Source of the DNA: Balamuthia mandrillaris
Lineage: Eukaryota > Discosea > Longamoebia > Balamuthiidae
DNA: 64,000 bases
Assembly (NCBI GenBank): GCA_031835245.1
Contig: JAVKOQ010000131.1
Span: 1 to 64,000, forward strand
Reading direction: 5' to 3'
Both the position numbers and the translations under genes were made by a program. Position 1 is the stretch's first letter; each line of letters opens with the position of its first letter. This document shows, piece by piece, positions 23,203 through 35,349 of the stretch. The notes under the pieces were generated by a model. That model saw nothing but the letters and a program-made list of their open reading frames with translations. It did no database searches and was not told where the DNA came from.

Positions 23203-24083
23203 ACTGCGTTTCTGTAGTAGGTTTGTTGGATGGAATTTCCTTCTCCTCCCTTCCCTGGGCTGGTGAGTCAGCTGGTCTGGGCGATACTCTTGGCGGTGGA
23301 CTTGGTTTGTCCTCCTCAGGATCACCTACTTTATGCTTCGGCTCCTTTCCCTCTGGCTTGTTGCCAAGTGTGTGCTTCTGAGCCTTCCCTCGTTTTTTTT
23401 TTTTTTTGGTTCTTTCTTTTTGCTAGCCTCGGTTTGTCTCTACGGGGCCGACCACTTTCTTCAGAGCTGAACTGTAGCATGGTTTTCTCTCTCACAACCA
23501 AGATTTCGGTTGGTTGGTGCGTTTGTTTGTTGTTTGTGTGCGAAGAGGCGCATCTGAAATAATTTATTTTTGGCGGCAATTGTTTTCTTGGAAAAATTGC
23601 AAACAGCTTGCGACACGACTTTAGTACCGATCCTTATGATCCGAGCAGGCCCTTAAAAGTCACTTGAGTATCCCACAAATGAAAGTTCTTGCGAGTATGC
23701 GGTGATGAGGTTGGCTAGAGGACAACAGAAACGCCCATCCACTTCTTCCTATCAGCGCAAACCCATTGGCTCCGTCGGGCAACACTACTCCGAAGAATGT
23801 TGCGTGCTCCATTGTTCTTGGCAAAACGCAGCGGTGACCACCATAAAGTCTTGCATCCGTGCGAACCAGTTTTGCAGTGCTATCGTACTCCAGCCTCTTC
23901 CTTGAGAGCTTGACGTTTTATTGTATCTCCTTGGAAAGAGTCGCAAAATGACTTGTTTTGTGGATAAAATGTGTTCCTGCAAAGAGAACCTTGTGTTGGT
24001 ACAAAACATGAAAGAAACTGATGCGAGTGTATAAACTATTCCTGCATTCAAGCTATCCAACCAACCACTGCCACTACCCACCA
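23203..24083. other. Intergenic region with an introner-like copy and duplicated DOCK 3' flank
   Basis: 880 bp downstream of the DOCK gene (-). Contains a T run (23397-23408), the introner-like copy at 23655-23775 and the second copy of the duplicated flank. A 99-codon minus-strand frame (23785-24084) shares AGIVYTLASVS with AGIINTLASAS at 21836-22024, which reflects the duplication rather than a proven gene. Confidence 0.5.
23655..23775 (-). repeat. Intergenic copy of the introner-like element, without splice ends
   Basis: About 120 bp aligning to the 3' two-thirds of intron 253-444: CCCACAAATGAA, GTTCTTGCGAG, then GGTGA..GG, CGCCC..CCAC and CATTGGC on the plus strand. The terminal CTCCATCAG acceptor segment is absent. 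It keeps the orientation seen in the TRF-like gene. Confidence 0.75.
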
Positions 24084-24100
24084 CTACTTATCAGTAGACG
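24013..24100 (-). repeat. Duplicated 3'-flank segment, copy 2 (overlaps DOCK stop codon)
   Basis: Includes the last codons and stop of the DOCK gene (LSSTDK) and the first ~70 bp of its 3' flank. Copy 1 at 21978-22054 preserves the same sequence beyond the kinase fragment. Confidence 0.75.
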
Positions 24101-26342
24101 AAAGGAAGGGCATCATTTCATCACGAAGGGACTCATATCCCTTTTGCAGCTCCTCCTGGAAAGTGACCTGATCCGTTGTGATGATGGCCTTGTTGAGCTC
24201 AAGTGCTCGCTCGCATGCCCGCAGGAAACGCTGCAGGCTAAGACGCAACTGCGCTATCTTTTCAGGCTCGTACTGGGAGGCATTGCTGCCGAGGAACGCC
24301 TTGCATATTTCCAGCGGACCCGCGTGCACCTCTGTTATCAGAGGATTGGTCTTAGTCTCAGCAACAAAAAGTATGAAAATGGTTGTGTTGGGGAGAGAGA
24401 GAGAGAGAGAGAAGAGAGAGAGAAGAGAGGGCGGCGATGCGAGCGGAAGAACAAAAACAGAAAGAAAAAGACGTACGGAGACGGACAGAGCCTTGCAAGA
24501 GGGCCTGCAGGGTCTTGGAGTTGGGAGGCTGCGCCCGCAACTGGGCCACAAGTAACGCCGTGCGGGAGGTTATATTCTCCAAAGAGTTCTCGATAGGAGT
24601 CAGATTAATTTCCTCCTTCTTGGCCACCGGCAACCGCTTCTTCACGTACGGGAACGAGCTATCCACCGTCAATATGGTCTTTCGTTTGTGTTGCTCCGCC
24701 ACATTGCTGGCCTGAGCACTTTTACCAAGGGTGAAAGGCGTATCGAAGATAAATTGGTCTGTTAAAATTTATGAATTTGTGGGTGAAGCAAATTGATAAG
24801 TAAACAAACGTGAAAAGAAGAAGAAGAAGAAGAAGAAGAAGAAGAAGAAGAAACAACTTACTCAGATTATTGTTACGCTCATAGTAGGTGAGGCGAGAGG
24901 CAGATTCCTTTGCGTCAAAGTATGGGTCAACAGAGGTTATCTGGATATAGCAGAGGGAAGGATCCAGCTTGGAACGGTCCACAGCGCCAGAGTCAGTCCA
25001 GATAGAGACCTTGTTCTCTCCTAGACGAGAGGTATAGAGCTCAACGAGCCGATCCTTGATTTCCACGAGACGAGTAATCTTGGGCTCCTTATAAATGAAC
25101 TCCTTACCATCCAGCTCCTCAAAGCCTGCTCCAAAGAAGGCAACTCGGTAATAGCTGCCCAACATGCGGCCTTGCGTTTGCTCCGCTGTTACAATTTGCT
25201 TAAAGACGTGTTGAAGGTCTTCATGGCAATCGGCAAGGGCTTTGTAGTCGCGGTTGGCCTCGTGCATTGGTATCAGCAACTTGTAGAGCTCATTAGCGGT
25301 CTCGTAAAGCTCTGCCTTTTTAAGATTGTCGATGGCTTCGTACATAATCTTGGTAAGGCCTATTTCGGTGAACAAGTTGGACTCGCACACACCTTCATCA
25401 CCCTTTCAGTGCCATGTTGGTTAGTACTGAGAGCGAATGTATGTGAGAATTAATATAATAAAGCTAACAACGCACCACGCTTGATATCTCAGCGAGAGCT
25501 TCCTCCAGAGCATTTGGCGTAATTCCCACAAAACTGCGACAACCATCCGGCAAATTTGGTTTCCGTACGTAGGCATTCTCCAAGTCCTCATCAGCGAGAC
25601 TGGCAAGAGATGATCCGCTAGATCCTCGTGAAAGAATCTGAGAACCACTGGAGCTTTCTAAAGGTGGTGCGCCACTACCAGAATTCTTCATGTGGAGGTA
25701 CTCCGCAATAAGGGCAGCTATGTGCAGCGTGCATTGTCCGGCCTCTGCCCAATTCTTCCTTGCCTGTGAGGAGGTACAACGAAGACGAAAAAGTGTGTTA
25801 GTAGAAAATAGTGCCTCTATTTTCATACGGCCAAAAGAAGTCTGCGTTCCTCACCTTGTCCGCATGGAAATTGGCCAAGTTGATCAACCAGGTTACGCGA
25901 AGATCGGGCGTGTTTGCATAGCTCTTGGAGATACGATAGTACAAGTCGGCCATCATTTCGGGGTCGTTATCGTATTGGTTTATCTTGACGGAATCACGAA
26001 GGATGGTATGAAGTCTGTCGCACAGCTCCTCCACCTGCTGCGCAAATGGTTTTCCAGAGCTAGTGATGTCTGCTTTGTCCAGTTGTGCGAATTGGGAAAT
26101 AAGAGAGAGAGAACGTCTCAAGTTGGTATCGTCCTGTCAACAAAGTATGTGGAAACAATTTATAAGATATCTTGAAAAAGCTTGGGCCGTGGAAAAGAAC
26201 ACATACCTTGATACCCTGACCCACGAGATAGGATAGGGCAATTGTAGTCTGCACCTTGACTCGAGTAAAGTTTTTGCGAACCTCTTCAATGTTTTTCTTT
26301 GTTTGTGTTTCAGTTGAGGATCAAGCTCGGAGAACACAGGAC

Positions 26343-26387
<45 letters not shown>

Positions 26388-27022
26388 CTATGATAGTACA
26401 CAAACCTTCATAAGCAAATATACAAAGGCGCTTGCTTCTTCTCTTGTCAACGGCGAGTTGAAATTACAGTGGCTGAGAACGACTGGGCATAACTCAGCAC
26501 AAAAGGCAGTGTTGCTGTAAAACAACAACTTGGCAAATTTGTGCACGAACGAGCGGAGAACAGCATAGAGATGAGTGTAAACCGTTTCGCTTTGGTTGTT
26601 CTTCAAAAGAGCCATTAATAATGCAAAGACGCGGTCCATTAATACTTGGCCTGGGCCAACCGTAGTTCCAGTGCTGACGAGCTCTTTCTTGAAACAATGA
26701 ATAAACTCTTCAGCGACATCCAAGACTGTCAAGCTTACTTCTGTGCTAAGATTACTTTCCTATAAAAGGTATGAGATTCTTGCAAAGTTAACACAGACTA
26801 CTGCAGTTCTTAAGATTACGAAGAACACAAAGGAGAAGGGTGAGTACGCACGATTTCTGGATAGAAAGTATATTGTGGCTCCGTTGAAGCGGCTTGTTTG
26901 TTGTTTCTTTTCTCTAGAGTACGTCGGAACTGTCTTTGCTCTCCTTCCTTGGCTGTGAAGTATAAATTGGAAAACGTCAATGATAGGACAGAGAAAATGA
27001 CGAGTGAAGACGCAGAGAGCGA

Positions 27023-27064
<42 letters not shown>

Positions 27065-30000
27065 GGGAAAGGGGTTCAACCTTGTGCCTGAGCTCTTGCT
27101 CGTTTTTCCCGCAAACTAGCATAACGTGTACCTCTGATCTGGGCACGAGCTCCACCACCAGACACATCTGTGTAAAAGCTCTCCAAGGCAGCCTTTGTGC
27201 TGCTAGCAGAGGTATTGACCTGACTGGCAGTCATACGTTTCTCCAGCTTCTTTTTGCCAATGTACTGGAATGTGTCCACACAAAGCTTCAGAGTGTCTAA
27301 AAATAGAAGAATGTGAGAACGGGACTCCTTCTTCCACCAATCTTTCTTCAAGGCTGGATCGGCGTGCTTCAACACCCACAACCATGCTATCAGAAGGTTT
27401 CGGCGCTCGTCCAAGTCTCGCAATTCATAAGTTTCCGTGTGTGGAAGTATCATCGCCACAAATGGGAAATAGGTATTGGCAATGCGGGAGAGCAGAACCG
27501 GCTTGGAAGCGTAACGTTCGTCTATGCAATGAGAGATGATCAACTTACGGACCGTTTCAACAGCCTGTCGCAAGTTAAGGGAATTAGGAACCCTCTCTTG
27601 TGAAGCTCCATAAAACGTCAAACATTACCTTACTTCGAATTTGTTTCTCAGGGTGATCAACGTACAAAGAGGCGTGCTCGATGAGCAACCCCGCCATGAA
27701 GTGTTTTTGCCTTCAAAAGACAAAATTAATAAAAACAGTAAGTATTTTGAGGCACAAATTAAATAAAACGTTGTGAATACGAACTTGAACTCTTCCAGCA
27801 GTGAAGAGATAGCCTTGAGGGGTTTAGGTGGCAGCGGAAGATTCAGTGGCACAAAATGCTCGTATTGCGAAATGAGCTGCAAGAAACTGAGTTTCATGTC
27901 TACAAATACAACTTCACCATCAGAACCATTAGGCACCAAGCTCTCAAGCATGCGTGCAATCTGAAACGAGCAACAACAATATTTCGTCAGGTTTAGAAAG
28001 TTGCTTTAGCGGGCCAGACAAAAATGATATGCGTACGATTCCACAGACAACTCCCCTATCAATGAGGGAAAGCAAGTCACGCAAGAACATGGCAATGTCC
28101 AGGTTAAGCGCTTTGGCGAGTGTAAGGCCGAAACGTTTGCCCTGCTGGAGTTCGTGGGTAAACAAAACCATCAAGCTTCGTAAGTCGCGCATGAAGCTTT
28201 CGCTGATCCGCTTGTGGCGGGGTGTGCTATCTCCGCCTTTTGAACGCTTCACTCGTAGAACCATGCTCCGATAGGACACGCTGAAAAAGAACCATGCAAA
28301 GTGAATCAGCTTTTCTCGTAGCTCTCCTTGCGACTTCAACAGCGTGTCCACCCAGAAACGTAATATCTGCTCGTAGGGATAGACGGAACATCCCTCTACA
28401 TTTTCAAATGCATACGTTGCATAAGTGCGCAGCATATCTGCGATATCACATTCGCGGTTCACACTAATAGTAATTGGGTGGTTAGACGTTGAGCGTGAGA
28501 GGGAGAGATTGAGTACGTTACTTGGAAATGAGTGACAATAAGGTGGAAAACGCTTCGGCTTGAACAGGTGGAGGCCCAACACACATTATACGGAACAACT
28601 GGTTGAATACAATGGGCAAAAACTGGATGATCTTGAAAGGATGGACTTTGCTCAGCGCGGTAACAGCCTGCGAAACGGGATAACAAAAGTTTAGCATTAC
28701 AACAAGGAATTCTTTAACAACAATGCTTTTTGATACCTGAGCCAAGGTAGTGTCTCCTTTTTTGGTAGAGGAGAGATTGTCCAGTTGGGCAAAGAATTTG
28801 TTAAGCTTGACATCTTGGGTGTACAAAGACGATACCAGCTTCAGGCGGAACTTGAAAAGAGTCTTTCTGTTGTCAATCCATTTTAATTCATCTTGCACCT
28901 CTGGAGTTAAGTAACCAGGGGTCAGGTTCAGAGCAACTGGAAGTGCGTGTTCCTTGCCGACAAATCTTTATTGTTAGTGGAGATAGAGCACGTTAGTGCA
29001 TCGCTAGGATACAAAGGTGAGAAATGGGACTTACTTGTCCTGCGTATACAAAGGCAGAAAAGCATATCCAACAATCTTTTTCTGCAATAGTAATAGAAAA
29101 ATCAGATTGCTACCAGGGAAGAGGTGGAAGAGGAGAAGAAGAGATACCTCGATGGGTTGGTCTTTGCTCTTTGTGGGCTGGCAACTGACATGGTAGAACG
29201 AAAAGAGTAAATGATGTGAACCAGTCAGAGTAGCTGGCAGCTGCACTTTAAACTCATCGTAATAGACAGGATTTTTGTTGTGGTAGTTGATAGAGCTCCA
29301 CATGTCCTGCTGCAAACCTACTCCACGCTGGGGCATGCCAGAATCACCATGAGCATAGATGGCCTGTACAATTATGATATATGAGTTAAGCTTCTAAAGA
29401 AAGACAGAGTATATGAGTTGAACGGGTACCTTCAAAGCAATGCTGTCGTTTTCGGGATCAGAATCCATGTCGAGCAATTGTACGCGGATGGCGATATTAC
29501 GGGCATTGAGATTGGCACACTCTGGATAAATGTAAAGGTTGTTTACAAAAGTGGTGCGAGGAGCAAGCCACGGGGTCAGAGGAAATTCTTGTATTTCTAG
29601 TATTACATCCTGCATTCACAGAGGGTAGACGAGTATCGGGAGGTTAGGGAAAGGAATAAAAAATAGACAGGAAGGCTTACTTCGTCTTCACTTGAGTTCT
29701 CGGGTTTCAGTGGAATTAGAGATGGGTTGAGTTTGCCTTGTAGGTTGGATGAATAATCAACCACAACGTCTTCTGTTACTTCCTCTTCTTTGCCCTCCTC
29801 CTTCGCATCCTCCTCTTTTTCAACTTCTTTCACAAATCCAACCTCTACAACGTCTACTACACACGAACCAGGCATTACTTTCATGCGCTTAGAGCCTGTC
29901 GACTGTATAAATTATGAGTTCTAGTGTTGACAAGCAAAATGCAGAGAGGGAGAGAGAGAGAGAGATGTGCCTTGGACTGCTCTTTCCAACTTGCCAAGAA

Positions 30001-30673
30001 GTTGCTATCGCTAACATCGCTCTTTTGCCTATAAATAGGAGAGAATGTGGTGCTTTTGCCAACTTGAAGCTCTCCGTCCTCATTGAAAAGAGGAATGATA
30101 CTCCAAGCCATTGGCTGTCGGAAGCTGCCCAATCGCTTGCATGCATCTTTAGCCTGAGCTTCAAGCCTTTCCTTGTCTTTATCTTTCAACTGATGAGCGT
30201 AAAATGTAAGTTTTTTCCAGTGTAAACGAGTGAAGATAGGAAGTACTGAGAATACCGTTTCATATTTAATGTAAGGCTCTGTGCAAGCTTCAATTTCGCC
30301 CTGTAGCACCTTCTCTATGCGTAGGACAAGATAGCAATCTTCAGAGGGGCTTGATATGGAGAAGATGGCGCTCTTGGCAATTGGTCCTTTCACAGCATCC
30401 TTTTGTAATATAGTGATATTAGTATAGCTTCAAACCAACAAGACAACTTTGGATTCCTGGACGTCACTTCATTATGTTCAGCAATGAGCCCGTTTGATTC
30501 GGAGGAATTGACGTTGAAGTAGTAATTCTCCGATATTCTGCGCTTGTTGGTCATGCTGTAAACCGCCAAAATGCCAAACACAGGCTCCAAATCGCCCAGT
30601 GAGAAGGAGATGCTCTTTGGCGTCACCATTATTTTCCTTATACTATTGTGGTTGAAACGAGATCGTGTTAAGA

Positions 30674-30707
<34 letters not shown>

Positions 30708-31200
30708 AGATAACAAAAGGTCATCAAAAGACATACCCTCTTTGAACATCTGAGAAAGGTTTGGCTGGAATGGTAGCTTGTGCGCGGCCCAGAGAATTGC
30801 CTTCTGTCAGCGCTTTTGTGAAGAGGTCAAACAGGCCTAACCTGGTTTTGTTCTGAGAGGAAAGTAAATACCATGTGCACGAGAGTGAGAGAGAGAGAGA
30901 GAGAACAATTGTGGCGAGCACATGTATACATACCCTCGCCTCAGCATTTTCGGCATCGGTTACCTTCTTGTTATACTCAGCAAGCAACTTTAGGTTTGGT
31001 GGTTTGTTTGCATCTTCCTTCGCACGAACCTCGCTGCCGCTCCCCTCATCATCAGTATTAGGTGTAGAAGATACTGAGGAGCCCCTTCTTCGGTGTGTCT
31101 TTTTGACCTTTTCTTTTTCCTTCCCTTTCTCTTCAGCCTTTGCACCCTTGCCTGCTTTGTTTCAAAAAAGGAGATATAAACATTTGAGCAAACGAGAGAG

Positions 31201-31241
<41 letters not shown>

Positions 31242-32026
31242 AGAAAGAGAAAGAGAAAGAGAAAAAGAAAAAAGAGAAAAAGAAACGACGAAAGAGAAAC
31301 GACGAAAGAGAAACGACGAAAGAGAAAGAGAAAGAGAAAGAACCTTTAGCGGTGACCTTGCCCTTGGCGTCAATGGTCTCGTATTTCTGTTTAGGAAGAG
31401 AGCGAAGCGCCTTGGCATCAACGGCATTACCAAAGTCAAGTTCCGTTTTGGCGTACTTCCTCTTCACTACCGTCCAGTCCTTCGAAAAAAAGTCGATGCA
31501 GTCACGAAGATAGGCGCGCGGCATGTCCTTTGCCGTAACTCCCTCCTTTGGATTGTTTGAAACAGGGCATGGAGTAAATAAGGCTGTTGTTGCTCGAAGA
31601 AGAGAGTGGAAGGAGAGGAGACTACGTACGGGCACGGTTGGTTTGGTGGTTGTGCATTCCCTTGGGACCGTTTCCACCTCCACGTCATCGGGCGGAAGGC
31701 GTAAGATTTCTTGCAATGGGTCTTTTCTTACTTCATCCGATTGTGCCAACTTCTCAAAGTCAAACATAAGGCCATCATCTTTGCCATCCTGGATCTATTT
31801 TATTTGTTAAAGCAGGAGGTTGTGAGAAGAATGGAGCGAGAGAGCGAACCTTGGTAACAGCGTCGACGACCTCGGCGGGCAGCGCGTCTTCTTTCTTCTT
31901 GGCCAGGCCTTTCTTCTTCTTCTCGGTGGCCGAAGTTTCTTGTTCGGTAGGCATGCCTTCGAAAGAACCACTCTTCCTGCTTCCCCGCGAGTAGCGCCGT
32001 CTGATCTGCTTCGTCACACTGGACAT
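24084..32026 (-). CDS. DOCK-family guanine nucleotide exchange factor, zizimin type
   Basis: A long multi-exon gene. The first exon (31850-32026) begins MSSVTKQIRRRYSRG. Exon 2 (~31632-31798) carries the DOCK-C/D N-terminal motif DPLQEILRLPPDDVEVETVPREC, followed by CIDFFSKDWTVVKRKY. The DHR-1 (C2-like) domain is at ~29030-29620: NPVYYDEFKVQLPATL, HHLLFSFYHVSC and VGYAFLPLYTQDKF. A long helical ARM-like middle follows (28900-25900). The DHR-2 catalytic domain lies at ~24100-25400: ANELYKLLIPMHEANRDYKAL, GRMLGSYYRVAFFGAGFEELDGKEFIYKEP, TPIENSLENI and HAGPLEICKAFL. DHR-2 activates Cdc42/Rac GTPases. Many introns contain CT-rich (sense) microsatellites. Ends SSTDK then TAG. Confidence 0.92.
24820..24853 (-). 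repeat. (GAA)n microsatellite in a DOCK intron
   Basis: About eleven GAA triplets on the plus strand; TTC on the sense strand of the DOCK gene, inside the intron after ERNNNL. Confidence 0.9.
26341..26394 (-). repeat. (GA)n microsatellite in a DOCK intron
   Basis: Near-pure GA on the plus strand, so CT on the DOCK sense strand. Similar tracts in other introns of this gene lie at 24391-24430, 27024-27060, 29945-29964, 30677-30704 and 30885-30903. Confidence 0.95.
31190..31345 (-). repeat. (GA)n and GAAA-rich tract in a DOCK intron
   Basis: A GA run (31190-31237) is followed by GAAAGA and GAAACGAC units to ~31341, all purine-rich on the plus strand. It lies between exons coding the N-terminal zizimin region. 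Confidence 0.9.
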
Positions 32027-32839
32027 CCGCGCACCTGCTGCTGCTTGTTGTGGTCAGGGCGGTCTCTCTGGCCAGAAGAGCTGTTACAAGGCGTAGTGGC
32101 GAAAAGGTAAACGGTTCTGTCGTTCGCTGCACCGCCGCCGCCACCGCCACTACTTTTTGTTCGCACGAATAGCTGGAGCCCTTTCTCCTACTTACCGCCT
32201 CTACTTTGCTCTACTTTTTTTTTGTGGTCTTCCTTCCCTCGTTCGTTCCACTCCCCAAACAAGCTTGTTGCGTGGAGTGGTTGGTGTGGTGGGAACAGCT
32301 GGGCCGAAAAAAAAAACGACGACTCTACTTATTTTTTTTTTATTTCCTTCCCCCTTTTTGCTGCGCAAATTATTGCCCCTGCGTTGCTTGATGCAATGCA
32401 ATTAAACAAAAAATGCGGGTGGGCGGGAAGACCCTCACCCTCAAGAGAAAGAAAGGGGCGGGGACGTAACATCAAAGGAGGGGGCGAGGGGGAAGAAAAG
32501 CAAACTTATTTCATAATAATAATAATAATATCATTTTTGTTGAGAGGCTGAAAGGGTAAGGAGAGGCACAAGGCTAATATTAAAAATAGAATAAAATTAT
32601 TAAAAAAATAAGAGGGTTGGTGGCGGTGGGTCTTTGTGAATAGAGCGTGGCGCTGCCTCCGTGAAGGGTTTTGAAGGGGGTTGCTGTTTGGGGGCCGTTG
32701 GAGGCATGTCACGCTCATCGTCCAGCGGAAGCTATTTTACAATCACGAATAATATTTCTATGGTTACCTGTTTGTTTGTGGTTGCTCATTTTGTTGTTTT
32801 GTTATTATTGCCCCCTCCTTTTCTTCTAGTTCAAAATGT
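32027..32839. other. Intergenic region between DOCK promoter and G-beta 3' end
   Basis: 813 bp. Left part (32027-32200) is the DOCK upstream region. It is rich in T and A homopolymers (32217-32224, 32310-32316, 32329-32340) and has an ATA run at 32513-32530. No gene seen. Confidence 0.45.
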
Positions 32840-34526
32840 TTAGGCCCAGATCTGTTGTGGTAAAGCAAAGGACAAAGAGTAAGCGTAACTATTCCGAGAA
32901 AAAAGAGGCAAAAAGAAAAAAAGTCCATGGAGAAAACAAACCTTGAGCAAACTATCCCAGCTTCCTGTACAAAGGGCCATACCATCAGAGGACACACCAA
33001 GGCAGCTTACACGGTTGTCATGGGCTTGCAAGCTACCAATCCATTCTCCCTTAAGGGTATCCCACACGTTACAGTTGAAGTCGTCATAGCCAGCAAAGAA
33101 GTATCGGCCGCTCTTAGAAAAGGCGACTGAGGTAATGCCGCAAAGGATGTTGTCATGAGTGTAGCGCATAAGCTCTCTGTCGGAACGGATATCAAAGAGA
33201 CGGCAAGAGGCGTCGTCGGAGCCTGTTCCGAAGCTGAGACCGTTGGGGAAGTATTGAACGGCGTTAATGTCGGACTCGTGGCCCTGGAAGGTTTGGGTGC
33301 ATTTGCCACTTCGGACGTCCCACAGTTTGGCGGTGGCGTCACAAGCGCCCGAAATGAAGTAGTTTTGTTTGTCTGGAATGATGGAGACGCTACACAAAAG
33401 AAAAATATGTAAGTAAAGAGAAGCGAAACAGAGGGCAAAGAGAGATAGAGGGGGAAAAAAAGGAAGCAAGCATAAAGGAATATCAAACCTCATAACATCT
33501 CCGTTGTGTTCGACAAATTCTGTGACCTTAGTGCCCGCCTCAATATCCCACAAAAGACAAGTCATATCACCAGAACTGGTGACGATGTTGCGGTCATCGA
33601 AGAAGCGGCAACAAGACAAATAACCGGTGTGCGCGTTCAATTCTCGGCAAGCTCGGATGGGGTTATCTCGACTTCGGAGGTTGTAGACAGAGCAAATGTT
33701 GTCTAGACCTCCGCAGGCGACGAACCCACCCGAGGGAGAATAGGCGCAGGTCATCACCCAAGAAGAGCGGAGAGGAATGGCGTGGACCTTGTTTGTGGTG
33801 AGACCGTCCCAAACCAAGAGCTTGCCGTCTTGGGAGGCGCTCACCAAATGTGTCCTGTTCTCGGACCAGTGCATTGCGTATATCTTTGCCAAGTGTCCCT
33901 TAAGCGTCCTTCTTACTTTCATTGTGCAACGCGGCAAAGTTTCTATGTCCTTTGTGAATTGTTTTACTGCGGGCGGTTACAAACAAAATTTGGGTTAGTC
34001 AATCGATTTGAATAAAATTAAAAAAAATCTTGCTCTTCTTTCGCCGCCCCTTTTCTTGGATTACTTTTTTGATTGGAGGCCGTGTTTGACCCCATCAAAT
34101 TGAAGTAATCAAAAACATAAAAAAACACACACAAGATGGGGAAAGGGGAAATTAAAATCCCCCTCCCCCCCCCTCCCCCCTCCCTCCCTTCCAAGTGTGA
34201 CTAATTTGACAGGCTTTACGCATGTTTTTTTTTTTGATTAGCCTTTTTCATCTCCACTTCTTCGGGGTGGGTTGTCTCGCCAAATTGGGGGGAGAAAGGG
34301 GAAGAACGAGCGAGAAGGAAAAAAAAAACAACAAGAGAGAAAGGGAGAGGCGAGAGAAAGAGAAAAAAAAAAGGAGACGATAATAAAACTGAAAAAAAAC
34401 TGAAAAAATAAAACGGAGAATCGTACGTGATGTGTCGTTCATCTCGTCTCGGTTCTTCCTGATTTGCTCATTCATTTTCTCGGCATCTTTCCGTGCCGAC
34501 TGGATCCTCTCCGAAATGTCTCCCAT
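32840..34526 (-). CDS. Heterotrimeric G protein beta subunit
   Basis: Four exons (34427-34526, 33489-33966, 32942-33389, 32840-32851) total 1,038 nt, 345 residues (animal G beta is 340). The N-terminal coiled coil [19 protein letters not shown] pairs with G gamma. Seven WD40 blades follow with the classic motifs [82 protein letters not shown] and [12 protein letters not shown]. The last exon is only 12 nt and encodes the closing IWA plus stop. The first intron (33967-34426) is long and A-rich. Acts in receptor-coupled signalling at the plasma membrane. Confidence 0.96.
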
Positions 34527-35349
34527 CTTGATGCCGATTACTTACAAAAAATAAATTAAGAGAAAGAGTGGGGAAGAAAAAAAAAAGAGGAGCAAAAAAA
34601 TAGGCTGTCTCCAGAGATGCAAAAAAAAGAACAAAAAACAAACAAAAAAAAAAGTTGGCTGAGCAAACAAAAAAAGGGGGACTTGCACCGGCTTTTGCTT
34701 TGCTGCTTCTTTCTCTTTATTTTTTTTGTTTGTTTTAAGGGACGAGGAGTTATGCGCCAATGTTATTCGTTGCGGTCAGCGAAGAGAGAGAGGCAACAGC
34801 AAAAAAAAAAGGGGTCCGCAAACCACCCGCTGCGGCACGCACCGAAAAACAAACAAAGAATAAATAACCACAACCACCGCAAATAAATTGAGGAAATAAT
34901 GGAAAAAATACCAAATATCAACATTAGAATTATGAAACGGCTTTTAAATTGCCTATAGTTACCATAATGGGATTTTAACGGTTAAGCTTGATCGGATCTG
35001 AAGGGAGCTGCGAAACGGGCTGGAGAAAACAACGCCCCAAAACGCGGCAGTTGCTGCGGCAAGGCGACCTGCGCCAAACAACCTCCCTAAATCGCGAGCT
35101 TGATCTCAGAAAACTCCGCCTAAAAGGGATTGGGCGGTTCAAGGGGGTACAACCCTCGAGCAATAACGGCCCAAAAAAGAGGTGCGGGGCAGATCGTCGC
35201 GCCGTTTGGTAAGAGAGTCTGATTGTCCGATTTCGGCTTTCCCCAGAAGAAGCAGCTTCTCCGTTAAAACGCGTTTACTCAACTTTTTTTTTCTTCTTTA
35301 CATGACTTCCTCTTCCCCTTCGTTCCTCGTTCTTCACGCGTTTTCCTGC
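34527..35349. other. Intergenic region upstream of G beta, downstream of the PHear-SAM gene
   Basis: About 820 bp. A-rich and T-rich runs at 34570-34850. The stretch 34985-35215 is open in one plus-strand frame, but only from a TTG codon, and has no recognisable protein. No tRNA fold was found. Confidence 0.4.

Noticed and set aside
23785-24084. 99-codon frame downstream of DOCK as a gene
   Set aside because: Similarity to 21836-22024 is explained by duplication of non-coding flank; codon pattern does not look protein-like.
35120-35160. tRNA-like T-arm (GGTTCAAG)
   Set aside because: No matching acceptor stem, D-arm or anticodon arm could be drawn around it.
34988-35212. 74-codon basic frame on the plus strand
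   Set aside because: Begins only at TTG, has no recognisable motif and no splice or promoter support.
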